Below are positions 10,442 to 19,595 of a DNA stretch of 26,156 bases, in pieces. This DNA comes from Dissophora ornata. Taxonomy: Eukaryota > Mortierellomycota > Mortierellomycetes > Mortierellales > Mortierellaceae. The notes beneath the pieces were generated by a model. It worked only from the letters and a program-made list of their open reading frames with translations, ran no database searches and was not told the DNA's origin. The position numbers and the translations under genes are program-made. The stretch covers positions 1 to 26,156 of the forward strand of contig MU617033.1 in assembly GCA_025201705.1 (NCBI GenBank), written 5' to 3'. The stretch's first letter is position 1; each line of letters begins with the position of its first letter.

Positions 10442-13400
10442 TTACATGTTGTTTTGGGCCTTGAATGCATCCCACGCAGAGTTGAGAGTGCTAAAGATCG
10501 TGTTTGCCATCATCCTCTGCTCTATCGTTGTCGAAGAGTTCAGCTAAATTCATCGCAGCGCCGCGAAAAGAGAGTAAAGGGGTCGTGAGTGATTGATTCG
10601 AATTAACCATATCTGGATCCTTCGTTCAGCTCGCATTGCGCCTACCTTATCAGGATGCATCTTTGCGATTGCCCTCATGTACTTAATCTTCACCTGCGCC
10701 GGTGTCACCAGTTCGTGCATCCCCACAGGCTTCCACGCTGCACCCTCCCAAAGTACCGATCCCAATGACGCCAATAACGCTCGGATATTATCTTCCTTTC
10801 CAGACTTCCACATCGTCATCTTCTTATCAACTTGATCCGTGAGCCTCAGCTTCTCGTCATCGTCTCGCTCCTGCTGCGCAGCCGTCTGACGAAGCTTCGA
10901 CACGCCCTCGGAGCGGTTCAAATCTGCCTTCATCTTGGCTTCATTGTTCGACTGCTGGCGCGACGCAAAGATATCTTGCATCGGCGATGAAGTAGCACCA
11001 AATCCATTGGATCGGGCGGTTGCGGAGGATGAAGATTGTGATGAGGCGGGTTTCCTTGTTGCAGAGGACGGCCTTGTCTCCTTACTGTCGCCATTCGTCA
11101 CGGTGATCGCTTTTTCGCACCGACGATGACCCTCTACTGCATTGCGATGACCCGGCTCCAGATCCCGCAACTTTGTCCAGTCCTCCTTAGCCTCCATGTA
11201 TTTTTCCAGATTCTCATACGCCATCGCACGGCGCATGAAGGCCTTACCCAACTGGTCCTTTAGATTCACACCCACACTATCGGGCAGGACATCATTTACG
11301 CCTTGGCCGTCGGGACCTTGGATTAGTTGGATGGATCGGTCACACTCTGTCACGGTTTCCTTGTACTCTCCAATCTTGAGTAACGCAGCCGCACGGTTGT
11401 TCTGGACTACTATCAAGAGAATATGGCCTGAGGGTAGAACCTGACCTGCACGAGCATAAAGTTCTGCAGCCTGACCAAACTGTCCTAGCTTGAACACTTC
11501 ATTTCCTTTATCTTTGAATCGATTCGATTCTGCCAGTTGCTGACTGCTCGCCTGAACAAGGACGCGAATTGGGCGTGATGGTTTGGGTGGCAATGGCGAC
11601 AGTGCACGAGCAGCCGCTGGTCGAGGGGCAGTTGACCTTGGTGAGGATGAAGTTGCAGTAAGGGCAGATTTCGAGTTGCTGTCAGGATCCTCCATCGAGA
11701 ATAATGGCTTCTGAGTTCTTGTTGTGGATGCCCCTCCTCCTCTGGAAGATGACACATATGTGTCTTCAAAATTTTCCTTCTCCTGTCGTGGTCGAGATGA
11801 TTGCTGCGGTTGCTGCTGTCGCTTCTGCTGCGGTTGTTGCTGTTGCTCTCGCCGTCCTCTATAAACCTCGTCTTCAGAATCTGAATCCTTGTACTGCCCA
11901 CTTGATCTGAACTCATCTTCGACCCACTCGTGTCGCCGAGCACCTGTCGACCGAGGCTCCTCTGCTGTCATATCCTCCATGACCGCCTGAACCTTCTCGC
12001 GACCTTGCTTATAGATCTCGTTGGCCTTGGACAGAACCGACATTCCAAACACAGAAGCCGTGCCCACGAGTTTGTCTTTGTGCTGCTGCAATTGTTGCAC
12101 TCTTGAGACATCTTGCTGTTGTCCTTGCTGGCCTCCTCGCCCCTGCGACTGACCCTGGTTTCTTCTCCTGCGGTCCTCCAAAGACTGATCATCGTCATCA
12201 CGAAAGCCGCCTCTCTCTGTCTGCCTGCGCTCCCCTGCACTCGGTGCGCGTCTTCTCGAGGGCAACTGATTAGCGGCTTCGTCGTTCTGAACCAAATACT
12301 CGATTGCAGCCTCAATATCGCGTCCATTCTCGGTCATGGCAAGAGCCAATTTCGCCCGCTCAGCTGAAAAGCCCATAGCGACAATCTGTGCAATGTCACC
12401 GTCTTCCTTCAATGACGCTGCTTGATGTGCTGGTGAAGATCGGGACGGCTTCGCCATTGGCTCATTTCTAGAGACAGGCGAGGGCTGCTTCCCGATGAAT
12501 GAGTTGAGGGCATCGCCGGAATCCCGATTATTACGAGTCGGCTTTTCTGGCGGTGCCTTTTCAAATGCTCCCAGATCAAAGACATCACTATTTGTGGCAG
12601 GCACGGGCTACGGATCGATGTGTTAGGGACGATATTGACACGATGAGATTCACAGCAAAATCGTTCCAAGAATAAAAAAACAGGACGAGCCCGTAAGGCG
12701 TACCTGGCTGCCCTTAGATCCAGTTGCATTGGCCAAGAAGTCCAGATCCCACGGGTCAACTGCTTTGGGAACTGCAACCGGTTGTCCTAATGGAGGGGTA
12801 CTGTAACGACTTAAAAAGCAGAGGGTACAGATGGTTGGCTGTTAGCCTATGCCCAATTACCGATCATGAATAGAGTGTTCATCAAGAGGTGTCGGTTCGC
12901 CTACATCGAATTCAAGGATTGGTTTTTGAGCGAAGGACTATTCCTCGAGATCTGATCGCCCAGAAGAGCATCAAATGGATCCTTGGATGTGGGTGTCGAA
13001 GCCGTAGTTGAGGGCGAAGAATTGCTAGATCTCTGCGGCTGCAAGGGTGTCATTGCTGGAGAAAGAGAGCGGCCAAGCCCTCCAGGGGAGGCCATTAACC
13101 CTGCAGGACTCTGGCTATGCGAGAGGTTGTTCAACATACTCTGCTGTTGCTGTTGAAATGGTTGCGGCTGTTGCAAATTTGGGGTGGGCGAAGCAAAGCC
13201 ATGAAGCGACTGAGGGGTAGGTGTTGCAGTTGTTCTAGGCAGTCCTGAGTTGTTTCTTGGATCGTATCCCATGGGGGCTGACGATACTCCGTTGGTACGC
13301 GGAGCGAATGTCGACTGAGCAGGTTGCGAGAACGATGTAGAAGCGAGTCGCGCTGGACTGGGACTAGCAAAACCCGGAGAGCTGCTCGAAGATCCAAGGC

Positions 13401-13767
13401 TTTGCAGGTGCTGCTTGTGCTGCTGCTGCTGATCGTATCGACGGCGCTCCTCTAGTGTCATGGCATTGAGGGTTTTGGTGACATCTGATGAGTTTTGGCC
13501 AAAGGAAGGCATCAACGAACCAAAAATATCGTCGGCATTCTTTTTGGGAGTGGATGACGATGCGGTGTTGGCGCTGGAGGAAGAGAGCGAAGAAAAGGAG
13601 GCCGCAGGCTTTGAGGCTGGGGTGTAGCCTGTTTTGCTCAGACCCATTTGGAGGTGCGCGGGCTTGGAAGTCCGCGGAGGAGGAGGGTGCTTGACACCAC
13701 CTGCAGCCCCTGCTCCATGGTGCGAGGAGCCTTTTTGGTCCCAGGAGAGACCAAGCAGATCATCCAT
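10442..13767 (-). CDS. SWA2: Swa2/auxilin-like clathrin-uncoating J-domain protein
   Basis: Four exons: 13767-12905, 12800-12704, 12607-10646 and 10543-10442. They join in phase to 1,007 residues; the first two introns have CTAAC branch sites. The N-terminal 320 residues are disordered and carry endocytic motifs: DDLLGL (2-7, clathrin-box-like DLL), DPF (263-265) and DPW (303-305), which resemble AP-2 appendage ligands. A UBA domain (about 391-428, with MGFS), a long Gln/Arg-rich linker, a TPR region (about 676-821, NRFKDKGNEVFKLGQFGQAA) and a C-terminal auxilin-type J domain (about 921-1007) follow. The HPD that stimulates Hsp70 is at 971-973; the last exon supplies LNSSTTIEQRM and a STLNSAWDAFKAQ ending. 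Yeast Swa2 has the same order (clathrin-binding part, UBA, TPR, J) in 668 residues; this one is longer mainly through linkers. The role inferred is recruiting Hsp70 to clathrin coats for uncoating. The gene is convergent with the membrane-protein gene. Confidence 0.94.
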
Positions 13768-14542
13768 ACTGGGAGCGAATATAGGTTCCCTGTGATGGAG
13801 GAGAGATGCTAGGATAGGTTGAAGGCAAGCAAGAAGGGGATGAGGCCTGATGAGAGGGGAGATGTGGCAGATGAAGAGCAAAGACAAGATGACATGGAAG
13901 GATGCATTGTTCAACCTATTTGTGAACACTGGCTTGAGAGCATTCCAGACCATGCAGATGTGATGATTGGAATGGTCACGTGCGTTGCCGGTGGTAACCT
14001 TTTTGATCAAGCGGCAACTCTTTTTGATCAAGTGGCCCCGCAGAAGAAGCCCGGAGAAAGACAACCGTTGGCACATATCATAACGGAGAGGTATTGGTGC
14101 GCATCGACGTCCTTCTGTCGTGATTGCCGCCTGTTTGCCAACTTTCTTGACAGCAGAAATGTGTGGGATTGGATAAGGGGCAATTGATTCGGACATTCAG
14201 TCGTTCACAGCAGGCACTGTGATTCTGTGCGCTTCAGGTGTTTCACAAGCACTGAAGTGCCTGGAAGAAACGTCGGAAGGGAGGGCTCGGTGCAACATTC
14301 GTAAAATATGCTTGGATTTTATGTGGCCGTCGCCGAGGCACTACCTAACCATGTCATGCATCGAGTTTAATCTTGTGCCTGGATAACGACGAAGTATCGG
14401 TTTTTACAAGTTGATTTTATTTACAAATATATATTTCAACAACGCCGTCCTTTGCGATATACATCCCTCCGACCTGAGGAGTAATGGGTGATGCAGTGGT
14501 GTTTTCGTGACGTCTAGACTTTCTCTGGAGTTGTAGTCATAC
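13768..14542. other. SWA2 upstream region and CipC-like 3' flank
   Basis: No gene is supported in these 775 bp. The right part is the 3' flank of the - strand CipC-like gene, with TTTATT (AATAAA on the - strand) at 14416-14421, about 122 nt past its stop. The left part is the SWA2 promoter side and holds a duplicated 17-bp motif (13999-14036). An open frame at 13819-14187 (+) has no recognisable domain. Confidence 0.5.
13999..14036. repeat. Two direct copies of a 17-bp TTTTTGATCAAG motif
   Basis: CTTTTTGATCAAGCGGC at 13999-14015 recurs at 14020-14036 with one change (C to T), at a 21-bp period. Each copy contains the palindrome TTGATCAA. Two helical turns is a spacing seen for paired protein-binding sites. 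The pair lies about 230-270 bp upstream of the SWA2 start. Confidence 0.7.
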
Positions 14543-14836
14543 TTAGGCGTAGTTGTTGTCATAGATCTCCTCGGCGTGCTTCGCGGCGGCGTGCTTGGCC
14601 TTCTTGCGATCGATGAAGTCCAGACCCTTGGTCTCAAAGAGCTTGTCAGCCTCAGCTGCAGCTAAGGCAGCGAACAACTCCTTGGTCAGCTTGTGCTTTG
14701 AGCCGGCCTTGTTATCCTCGTGATGCTTCATGGCAGCAAAGGCAGCAGCGCCGGCAATGATCTCGTGAGTCCAGTGCTTCTCATGGTTCTTGTGGCCGTA
14801 GACCTCGTCGTGGGCTTGCTTGTGGTGGTTGTGCAT
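14543..14836 (-). CDS. CipC-like small stress protein (DUF3759)
   Basis: A single exon encodes 97 residues with no introns. It matches the fungal CipC/DUF3759 family: a His-rich start (MHNHHKQAHDEVYGHKNHEK), the core HEIIAGAAAFAAMKHHED, the second helix pair LTKELFAALAAAEADKLFETKG and the ending LDFIDRKKAKHAAAKHAEE. CipC was first described as a concanamycin-induced protein of Aspergillus. The family is small, soluble and helical, and often strongly expressed under stress; its biochemical role is not known. A TATA box (14933-14940) lies about 97 nt upstream and a poly(A) signal lies downstream, so the transcription unit looks complete and compact. Confidence 0.88.
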   Translation of the reverse strand: MHNHHKQAHDEVYGHKNHEKHWTHEIIAGAAAFAAMKHHEDNKAGSKHKLTKELFAALAAAEADKLFETKGLDFIDRKKAKHAAAKHAEEIYDNNYA

Positions 14837-14932
14837 GGTTTCGTTGTTGGTGTTGCTGTGGAAGAGAGTTGGTGCGGAGGGTCGTGGGATGGTGAGAGTG
14901 GCGAACGAAAAGATTGCGGGGGAATGTCCCGG

Positions 14933-14940
14933 CTTTTATA
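14933..14940 (-). promoter_or_regulatory. TATA box of the CipC-like gene
   Basis: On the - strand the sequence reads TATAAAAG, 97 nt upstream of the ATG. This is a canonical TATA element at a suitable distance and fits a strongly induced gene. Confidence 0.65.
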
Positions 14941-15617
14941 CCTGCGGGAATTGCTCTTTTGTGTGTTCTATTTTCTGTCTCCAAAAGACCAGACCACAAA
15001 CACAGTCTGCAGTGCACACGGGTACCTTTAGACCGGAGGGAGAATGACCCGGGGCTTCGAGATATGAGCCTCTACTTCCCTTCGATGTCATCCCCTTGCT
15101 TTCCTCTTTTCCCCCATCGTCACTGCGATTCGCTTTAGTGCCAAGGCAGGAACAGAACAACCAAGTTCGGCTGTTGCATCGTGGTCAGGGACGCTGACAA
15201 GAAACCCTCACAGCTGCACTGTGCAACATCTGGATTTTTGTGCCTGTGAGCCTACGCTGGAAATGGCAAGTCGGGAGTCACAGACCATATTTCATGCGCA
15301 TCATGAGGGAACCTCTTCTTCTTTGACCATGACGCACATCGGAGGATCTTCAATACCAACCACGCTGGAGCAGAAGCGACTCAGAATGCTATGGAACCAG
15401 GAGCGTTGAGAAAAACGCTTAAAATTATAAATATCCAAGGGTTTCAGATTACGACAGCGATTCCATTATCTCTCGATACCACGGCATGGACCTATCGGGC
15501 TGTGTTCGGTGTGGCCTAGCCTCAATGACCCAGAAATCCACTGCGCACCGCCCACTTGCTACACGCACGCCATGCAAGTGTGAGACGGGTCACAATGGCA
15601 TGCAGTCATCGTTCTGA
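14941..15617. other. Intergenic stretch upstream of the CipC-like gene
   Basis: I see no supported gene in these 677 bp. A short open frame at 15221-15409 (+), 62 codons, ends TLEQKRLRMLWNQER but has no recognisable family. The right end abuts the inverted-repeat element. Distal regulatory sites of the CipC-like gene may lie here. Confidence 0.4.
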
Positions 15618-15761
15618 CTACATGGTGATGTGAGCGCTCGCTCACATCATAGCCTTCGTACACCCAAAACGAATGAATTTTTTCCAATACCATTTTTCAA
15701 AAATTGAATTGATTTGTGTTTCAGTAAAAAATAATATTCAGTCACATGATGTGCCGTTGCG
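15618..15761 (+). repeat. Left inverted arm of the element
   Basis: Includes the 37-bp outer block, a 36-bp insertion absent from the other arm, and a 71-bp inner block ending GTGCCGTTGCG. The near-palindrome lies at 15626-15649. Confidence 0.85.
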
Positions 15762-16155
15762 CCCTTTTACAAAAGCCTCGTTCTAACGATTGACCATAGA
15801 GTGGGTGCCTTCGGGAAGCACCCGTGAGCGTGACCTTGTGTTGGATATCGGCCTGTCGGGACTTCACGTAGTGGTAGATATCAAGGATCTCGACTTTTAC
15901 ACGTGTGGGCAAAGCGACCTTGGCCATTGGGGACCAAAATCCTCGGGTTTAGGGAACATCATCCCTGCGGACATGTCTCCAGTCCTGGCACATTTCAAAA
16001 CGTCTTCGTATCTCTGTGTGAGAGTCTTGTTGATGTCGTCGAGTTCCGCTTTGGTGTATTTTTTTTCTATTGTCGGGGGAGAATGCGTAGAGGCGTTGCT
16101 TTTTTGCTGTGTGGTGTGGTAGCGACTTTAGTCGAGGGTGTGGAAATGCGGAAAA

Positions 16156-16263
16156 CGCAACGGCACATCATGTGACTGAATATTTTATTTTTACTGAATA
16201 CAAATCAATTCAATTTTTGAAAAATGGGCTATGATGTGAGCGAGCGCTCACATCACCATGTAG
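16156..16263 (-). repeat. Right inverted arm of the element
   Basis: Reverse complement of the left arm without the 36-bp insertion: it starts CGCAACGGCAC and ends CATCACCATGTAG. Confidence 0.85.
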
Positions 16264-16437
16264 TATTTTGTGCACATCTTATGTTCACCTAATCCACTGA
16301 ATATGCCAGGCCGCCAGAGCGCTGCCGTAGAAAGCTGCATTGGAGTTGAGTGCAAGGAGAAAAGTATTCTGTCAACGACACAGTGTAGCGAGAGAATCAG
16401 CTAGGAAGGAACATGAGTAATAGGACAGACAATGGCT

Positions 16438-16620
16438 TTATTGGCCGCTGAGATATTCATGGGTTTGTAGGACTCGATGAATGAATAAAGTATTCCCAGT
16501 GTCATCCAAGCTGCGCCGCTTCTTTGACACCAGATTGCCAGCATCACTGAAAAGTCTCTCCGATGCCACTGAGGAAGGTTGGACAGAAAGGTATTTTCTA
16601 GCAGTAGTTGACCGTAGCAT
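16438..16620 (-). pseudogene. hAT transposase C-terminal fragment (broken)
   Basis: The - strand frame reads TARKYLSVQPSSVASERLF followed by SDAGNLVSKKRRSL and ends in a stop after about 60 codons. This is the hAT C-terminal dimerisation region, whose hallmark is SVxSERLFSxAG. Nothing upstream in this frame continues the transposase: an in-frame stop lies just before the fragment, and the DNA at 16621-16642 is a palindrome related to the arms of the adjacent inverted-repeat element. The piece is therefore a truncated relic, not an active transposase. It ends about 170 bp from that element and starts less than 100 bp from the 3' end of the TMEM19 gene. Confidence 0.82.
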
Positions 16621-16642
16621 GTGATTTGAGCGTTCACATCAC
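16621..16642. repeat. Third copy of the TGATGTGAGCG-type palindrome
   Basis: GTGATTTGAGCGTTCACATC, plus AC, is an imperfect palindrome that matches the near-palindrome inside both arms of the 15618-16263 element, shortened at its centre. It directly abuts the truncated hAT coding fragment, as if an element end had been joined to the transposase 3' part. Confidence 0.65.
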
Positions 16643-16707
16643 TCGAGAGGATTTATTTATCACCAAAACACAGCGCTCTAGTACAACTGCATTTATTCAA
16701 GGCTTCT

Positions 16708-18095
16708 CTACCAGAGTACTTTAAGCGAGAGGTATCCAGTCGTCAGGGCGATGATAAGGGAGGAGAAAAAGTTGACTTGGTGGTTATCCAGGATGTCAAT
16801 TCCAGAGATTGATTTGATCTCGTCGTCTTTCTGTGGAGCCTTGTAAGTGATCACCTTCTTTTTCGTCGAGTAGTTTGACTTTTGCACAGTGGCGCCCAGT
16901 AGCGAGTCCAGCTGTAGAGGATACAAAGTCATGGATTGTTACTTGTTAGTGGCGCTGATACTGCCATATGCCAGAGTTAGCAAAGGAAAATATTAACAGG
17001 TCTTTACCAGTGAGCCAAAGAAGCCGGCTCCTGAGCCTGCAAGAATCAAAGCCAAAAGAAATTTGGCATCCACGGAAGACACAAAAGCATCCAGACCAGT
17101 CCAACCCTTGTTAGACTGCCAGGACAACGGGGACTCTAATGCCAACTGAATGATCACGCTAAAAGCCGCCGTGACGCCGATCAAGAGACCACCCGCAAAT
17201 GAGGCGGCCAAGCCCAAGGGAGACACGCCGCCGTTGGTGCCTGGAGGGACCTTTTTAAGTGTGGTGATCAGCGTAGGCCATGACTTGTTGAGGATTCCCA
17301 ATTCACTTGCCCACTAGCGGATATGAGGGCGAAATCAGTGTTATTAGAGAGCTTTAGGCCAATATTACGACGAAACGCGGTGCAATGTCCATTGCTTAGA
17401 AGGATTATTACAGTATCACCGTTACAGCAGGCGTAGTGTCCAATATAAGCAAAGAGCAATGTACTGGCTCTCCAGTCATTCATGAAAAGTGCAGCAGGTC
17501 GATATTCCGAGTTCCAGTAGATATATTGAAAGGCAAGGGCCAATGCCGTACCAACAGCACCGTTAGAAAAGACCTGAACTGCAGTCCTTCCGCCCCCCTC
17601 TTGGTGATCCTCCTATTGACAGGAGAAAATAAGTAAGTTGATGTCGAGAAGGTTTTCTTGATAGCTTCGTGGAGATGGCCATTATACCTCAAGGGTCTTT
17701 TTGATTTGCGACTTGAACTAGAGGCGAGTAAAAAAACAACGGTTTGTTATCATGCGACTTGGATTATGAATAACAATTGGTTTCTCGTGGGAATAAAGAC
17801 AGCTCCGTTCTAGATACGGATGGCTACTTGAAAGTCAGAGCAGAAAAGGCTCGAGAAGGTTCTGTACCTTGGTCAGTCGACTCGAAGACAAGTAAAAGGT
17901 CAGCAACACTGATCCGAAGACGTAGGGGCTGTTGGTGAATGTGCCGAGGCCAACGACGGTGGCAGCGAGTGCACCAGATGGGGCAAGCGACTTTTTGGAA
18001 AGGCCATGGCGGACCATGAAGGCGCAAAGGGCCGCTGGGTAGAGCAAGCTTCCGGCTGTCATCCCAGCAGGCGGTGCAAACTTGCTAAAAGACAT
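16708..18095 (-). CDS. TMEM19: TMEM19-like (DUF92) multi-pass membrane protein
   Basis: Five exons, 18095-17868, 17717-17688 (only 30 nt), 17612-17412, 17313-17008 and 16911-16708, join in phase to 322 residues. That is close to human TMEM19 (336). Family signatures: [21 protein letters not shown] early, [19 protein letters not shown], then GDT joined across an intron to [36 protein letters not shown] and a final [15 protein letters not shown]. Several hydrophobic helices indicate an integral membrane protein. DUF92 also includes plant VTE6, a phytyl-phosphate kinase; TMEM19 itself has no settled function, so no reaction is claimed. The last intron has a CTAAC branch site. A TTTATT at 16652-16657 (AATAAA on the - strand) lies about 50 nt past the stop, right beside the hAT relic. 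Confidence 0.92.
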
Positions 18096-19595
18096 CCTGT
18101 CTATGATGGTGGAGATGCGGATGATGGAGACGCATATTTCAATTCAGTAGCCAGGCCCAGATGAGGTCAAGAACATCTCAAGTTTACGCGTGCCCATGTC
18201 GTTATTCCTGTGATTTCTCCCGCGCAAACCAAAGTCACAGCACTTGGGAAATGTTCTCCACGCCCAACCGCCGTGGCGGCAAAGGCGTGCATCAATTGCG
18301 AACCAATCCTCTCCTCCGCTGTAATGCATCAATGCGCCATGCTCAAACTGCCACGCTGCACATGGCCTATACATATTTCATGCCTCCCCCTCCCCCCTTT
18401 TTTCTCCCGGAACTATGCAGAGTCTACGCAAAGTACAGGACGTTCAGCGACATGCTTCACTGTCAGAATGTGCAAAAGTCGATCAACATCCTGCACTCAC
18501 TTTTTTTGCAACAATGCCATACAGCGAACTCCCAATTGACTCATGAACGCATAAGGGGTGATAGGTCGTATCTGGCAGATCGGACATGTTAACATGTAAA
18601 TTCCCAGAGTGCCAATGCGCCCAGGGTCGAAGGGCGGGCGCAGGGAAGGCTGAAGGTACGCGCGATCATTGATCGTGGCTCCTCGAGGCTCGAAAGTGTA
18701 TTTCAGAAAGCACAGTTTCTGTTTGAGGAGTACCTTGGTGAAGGAGAGAGAGATGAAAAGGTTTTAATTGGAAAGTGAGAAGTGCTGTGTCCAATGGACC
18801 ACGCATTTTACCTTATACCGCAGAGAAAAAGCAAGAGCAGAAAGGACTGGAGAGGGACGGGAAGCAACGAAGTGCTGTCAGTGGGCCAGTGACCCCTGCC
18901 ATTCAGCTGCGCGCGTGAATGGGCCCAATGGGCTGCATGGACAGTAAAATGGGTGTGCCCGAAAAGTAACTGAGCTCAAAGGAGCATTGAGGCGGAAATG
19001 GCGAGCAATTATTGGCTAGAGAGCTGCATTCGCGACGTTGTGTCGTTTTGCGTGTGATTTCCATGTAAATTACATCGATCTGCAGCCCCTCCATGCACAA
19101 GGTGTATTGCAGCAAAGAGAGGAGACAAAAGGGAAAAACCAAGAAAAAAGTATATATATTTGGCAAGCAATTGCTGCTCCCGTCCTTGACATGTACATGC
19201 TTCGACTGTCCTGACCCACGATCAGCCCTGCCTCTGTTTTCATTCTCAGCAACACCCTCACCCTTCATCTGTGATTCCGACGAGATTGTTTTGACTCCAC
19301 ACTCAGCCGGACCTTTGTGCATCCAGCCAACTGTTGCCCTGACCTTCGTTCTCATTTGGCCCACAAGGCAGACTAAGCGTAGTATGTTCAGGCATCAGTA
19401 TTCTGGTGCGCCGGCGCCAACATGCCCCTATGCCACGAGCGGATTTTCATGCCTGTATTTACCGGACTGACATCCTCCTCTCCCCTTCGTCACGCAGGCT
19501 GCAGCAGCTGTTTTGTCACTGATTCTGTGCTGCGGCTACCTTTCAGCCCAATCCGAGACCAGCGGAACCCGCTCAAGCTCTGCCGACTGGAGAGA
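18096..19595. other. Long divergent intergenic region
   Basis: This 1.5-kb stretch lies between the TMEM19-like gene (-) and the Myb-like gene (+) and should contain both promoters and the leader of the latter. A TATATATATT at 19151-19160 could serve the + strand gene. Several open frames (for example 18161-18592 +, 18903-19364 -) overlap on both strands and show no domain. The frame of the Myb-like gene is open from 19422, but its first 58 codons look non-conserved. Confidence 0.5.

Larger units (their letters stand above)
15618..16263. mobile_element. 646-bp non-autonomous element with long terminal inverted repeats
   Basis: The two ends are inverted copies. The outermost 37 bp (15618-15654 and 16227-16263) are identical, and a further 71 bp (15691-15761 and 16156-16226) match with a few differences, giving 108-bp arms. 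The left arm has an extra 36 bp (15655-15690). Each outer arm contains a near-palindrome beginning TGATGTGAGCG. The arms are flanked by, or include, TA on both sides (TA-CATGG and CCATG-TA), so a TA target-site duplication is possible; I found no 8-bp duplication outside. The interior (15762-16155) has no recognisable transposase. It fits a MITE or foldback element mobilised in trans. The superfamily is uncertain: TA ends suggest Tc1/mariner-like, while the neighbouring hAT remnant shares the palindrome. Confidence 0.8.

Noticed and set aside
13819..14187. 122-codon + strand open frame upstream of SWA2
   Set aside because: No recognisable domain, open on both strands, and contains the 21-bp-period repeat; more likely promoter DNA.
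14404..14637. 77-codon - strand frame overlapping the CipC-like gene end
   Set aside because: Shadow of the CipC-like coding frame and its 3' untranslated region.
15742..16122. Open frames inside the inverted-repeat element, including a - strand peptide with VALPTRVKVEILDIYHYVK that vaguely recalls a transposase HTH
   Set aside because: Too short, overlaps the inverted arm, and no second motif supports a transposase.
18161..18592. 143-codon + strand open frame in the divergent intergenic region
   Set aside because: Composition unlike neighbouring genes, overlapped by other frames, and no domain.
19422..19595. N-terminal 58-codon extension of the Myb-like protein
   Set aside because: Contains Cys/Arg-rich, leader-like sequence, and the ATG at 19596 has a better context; kept only as an alternative start.
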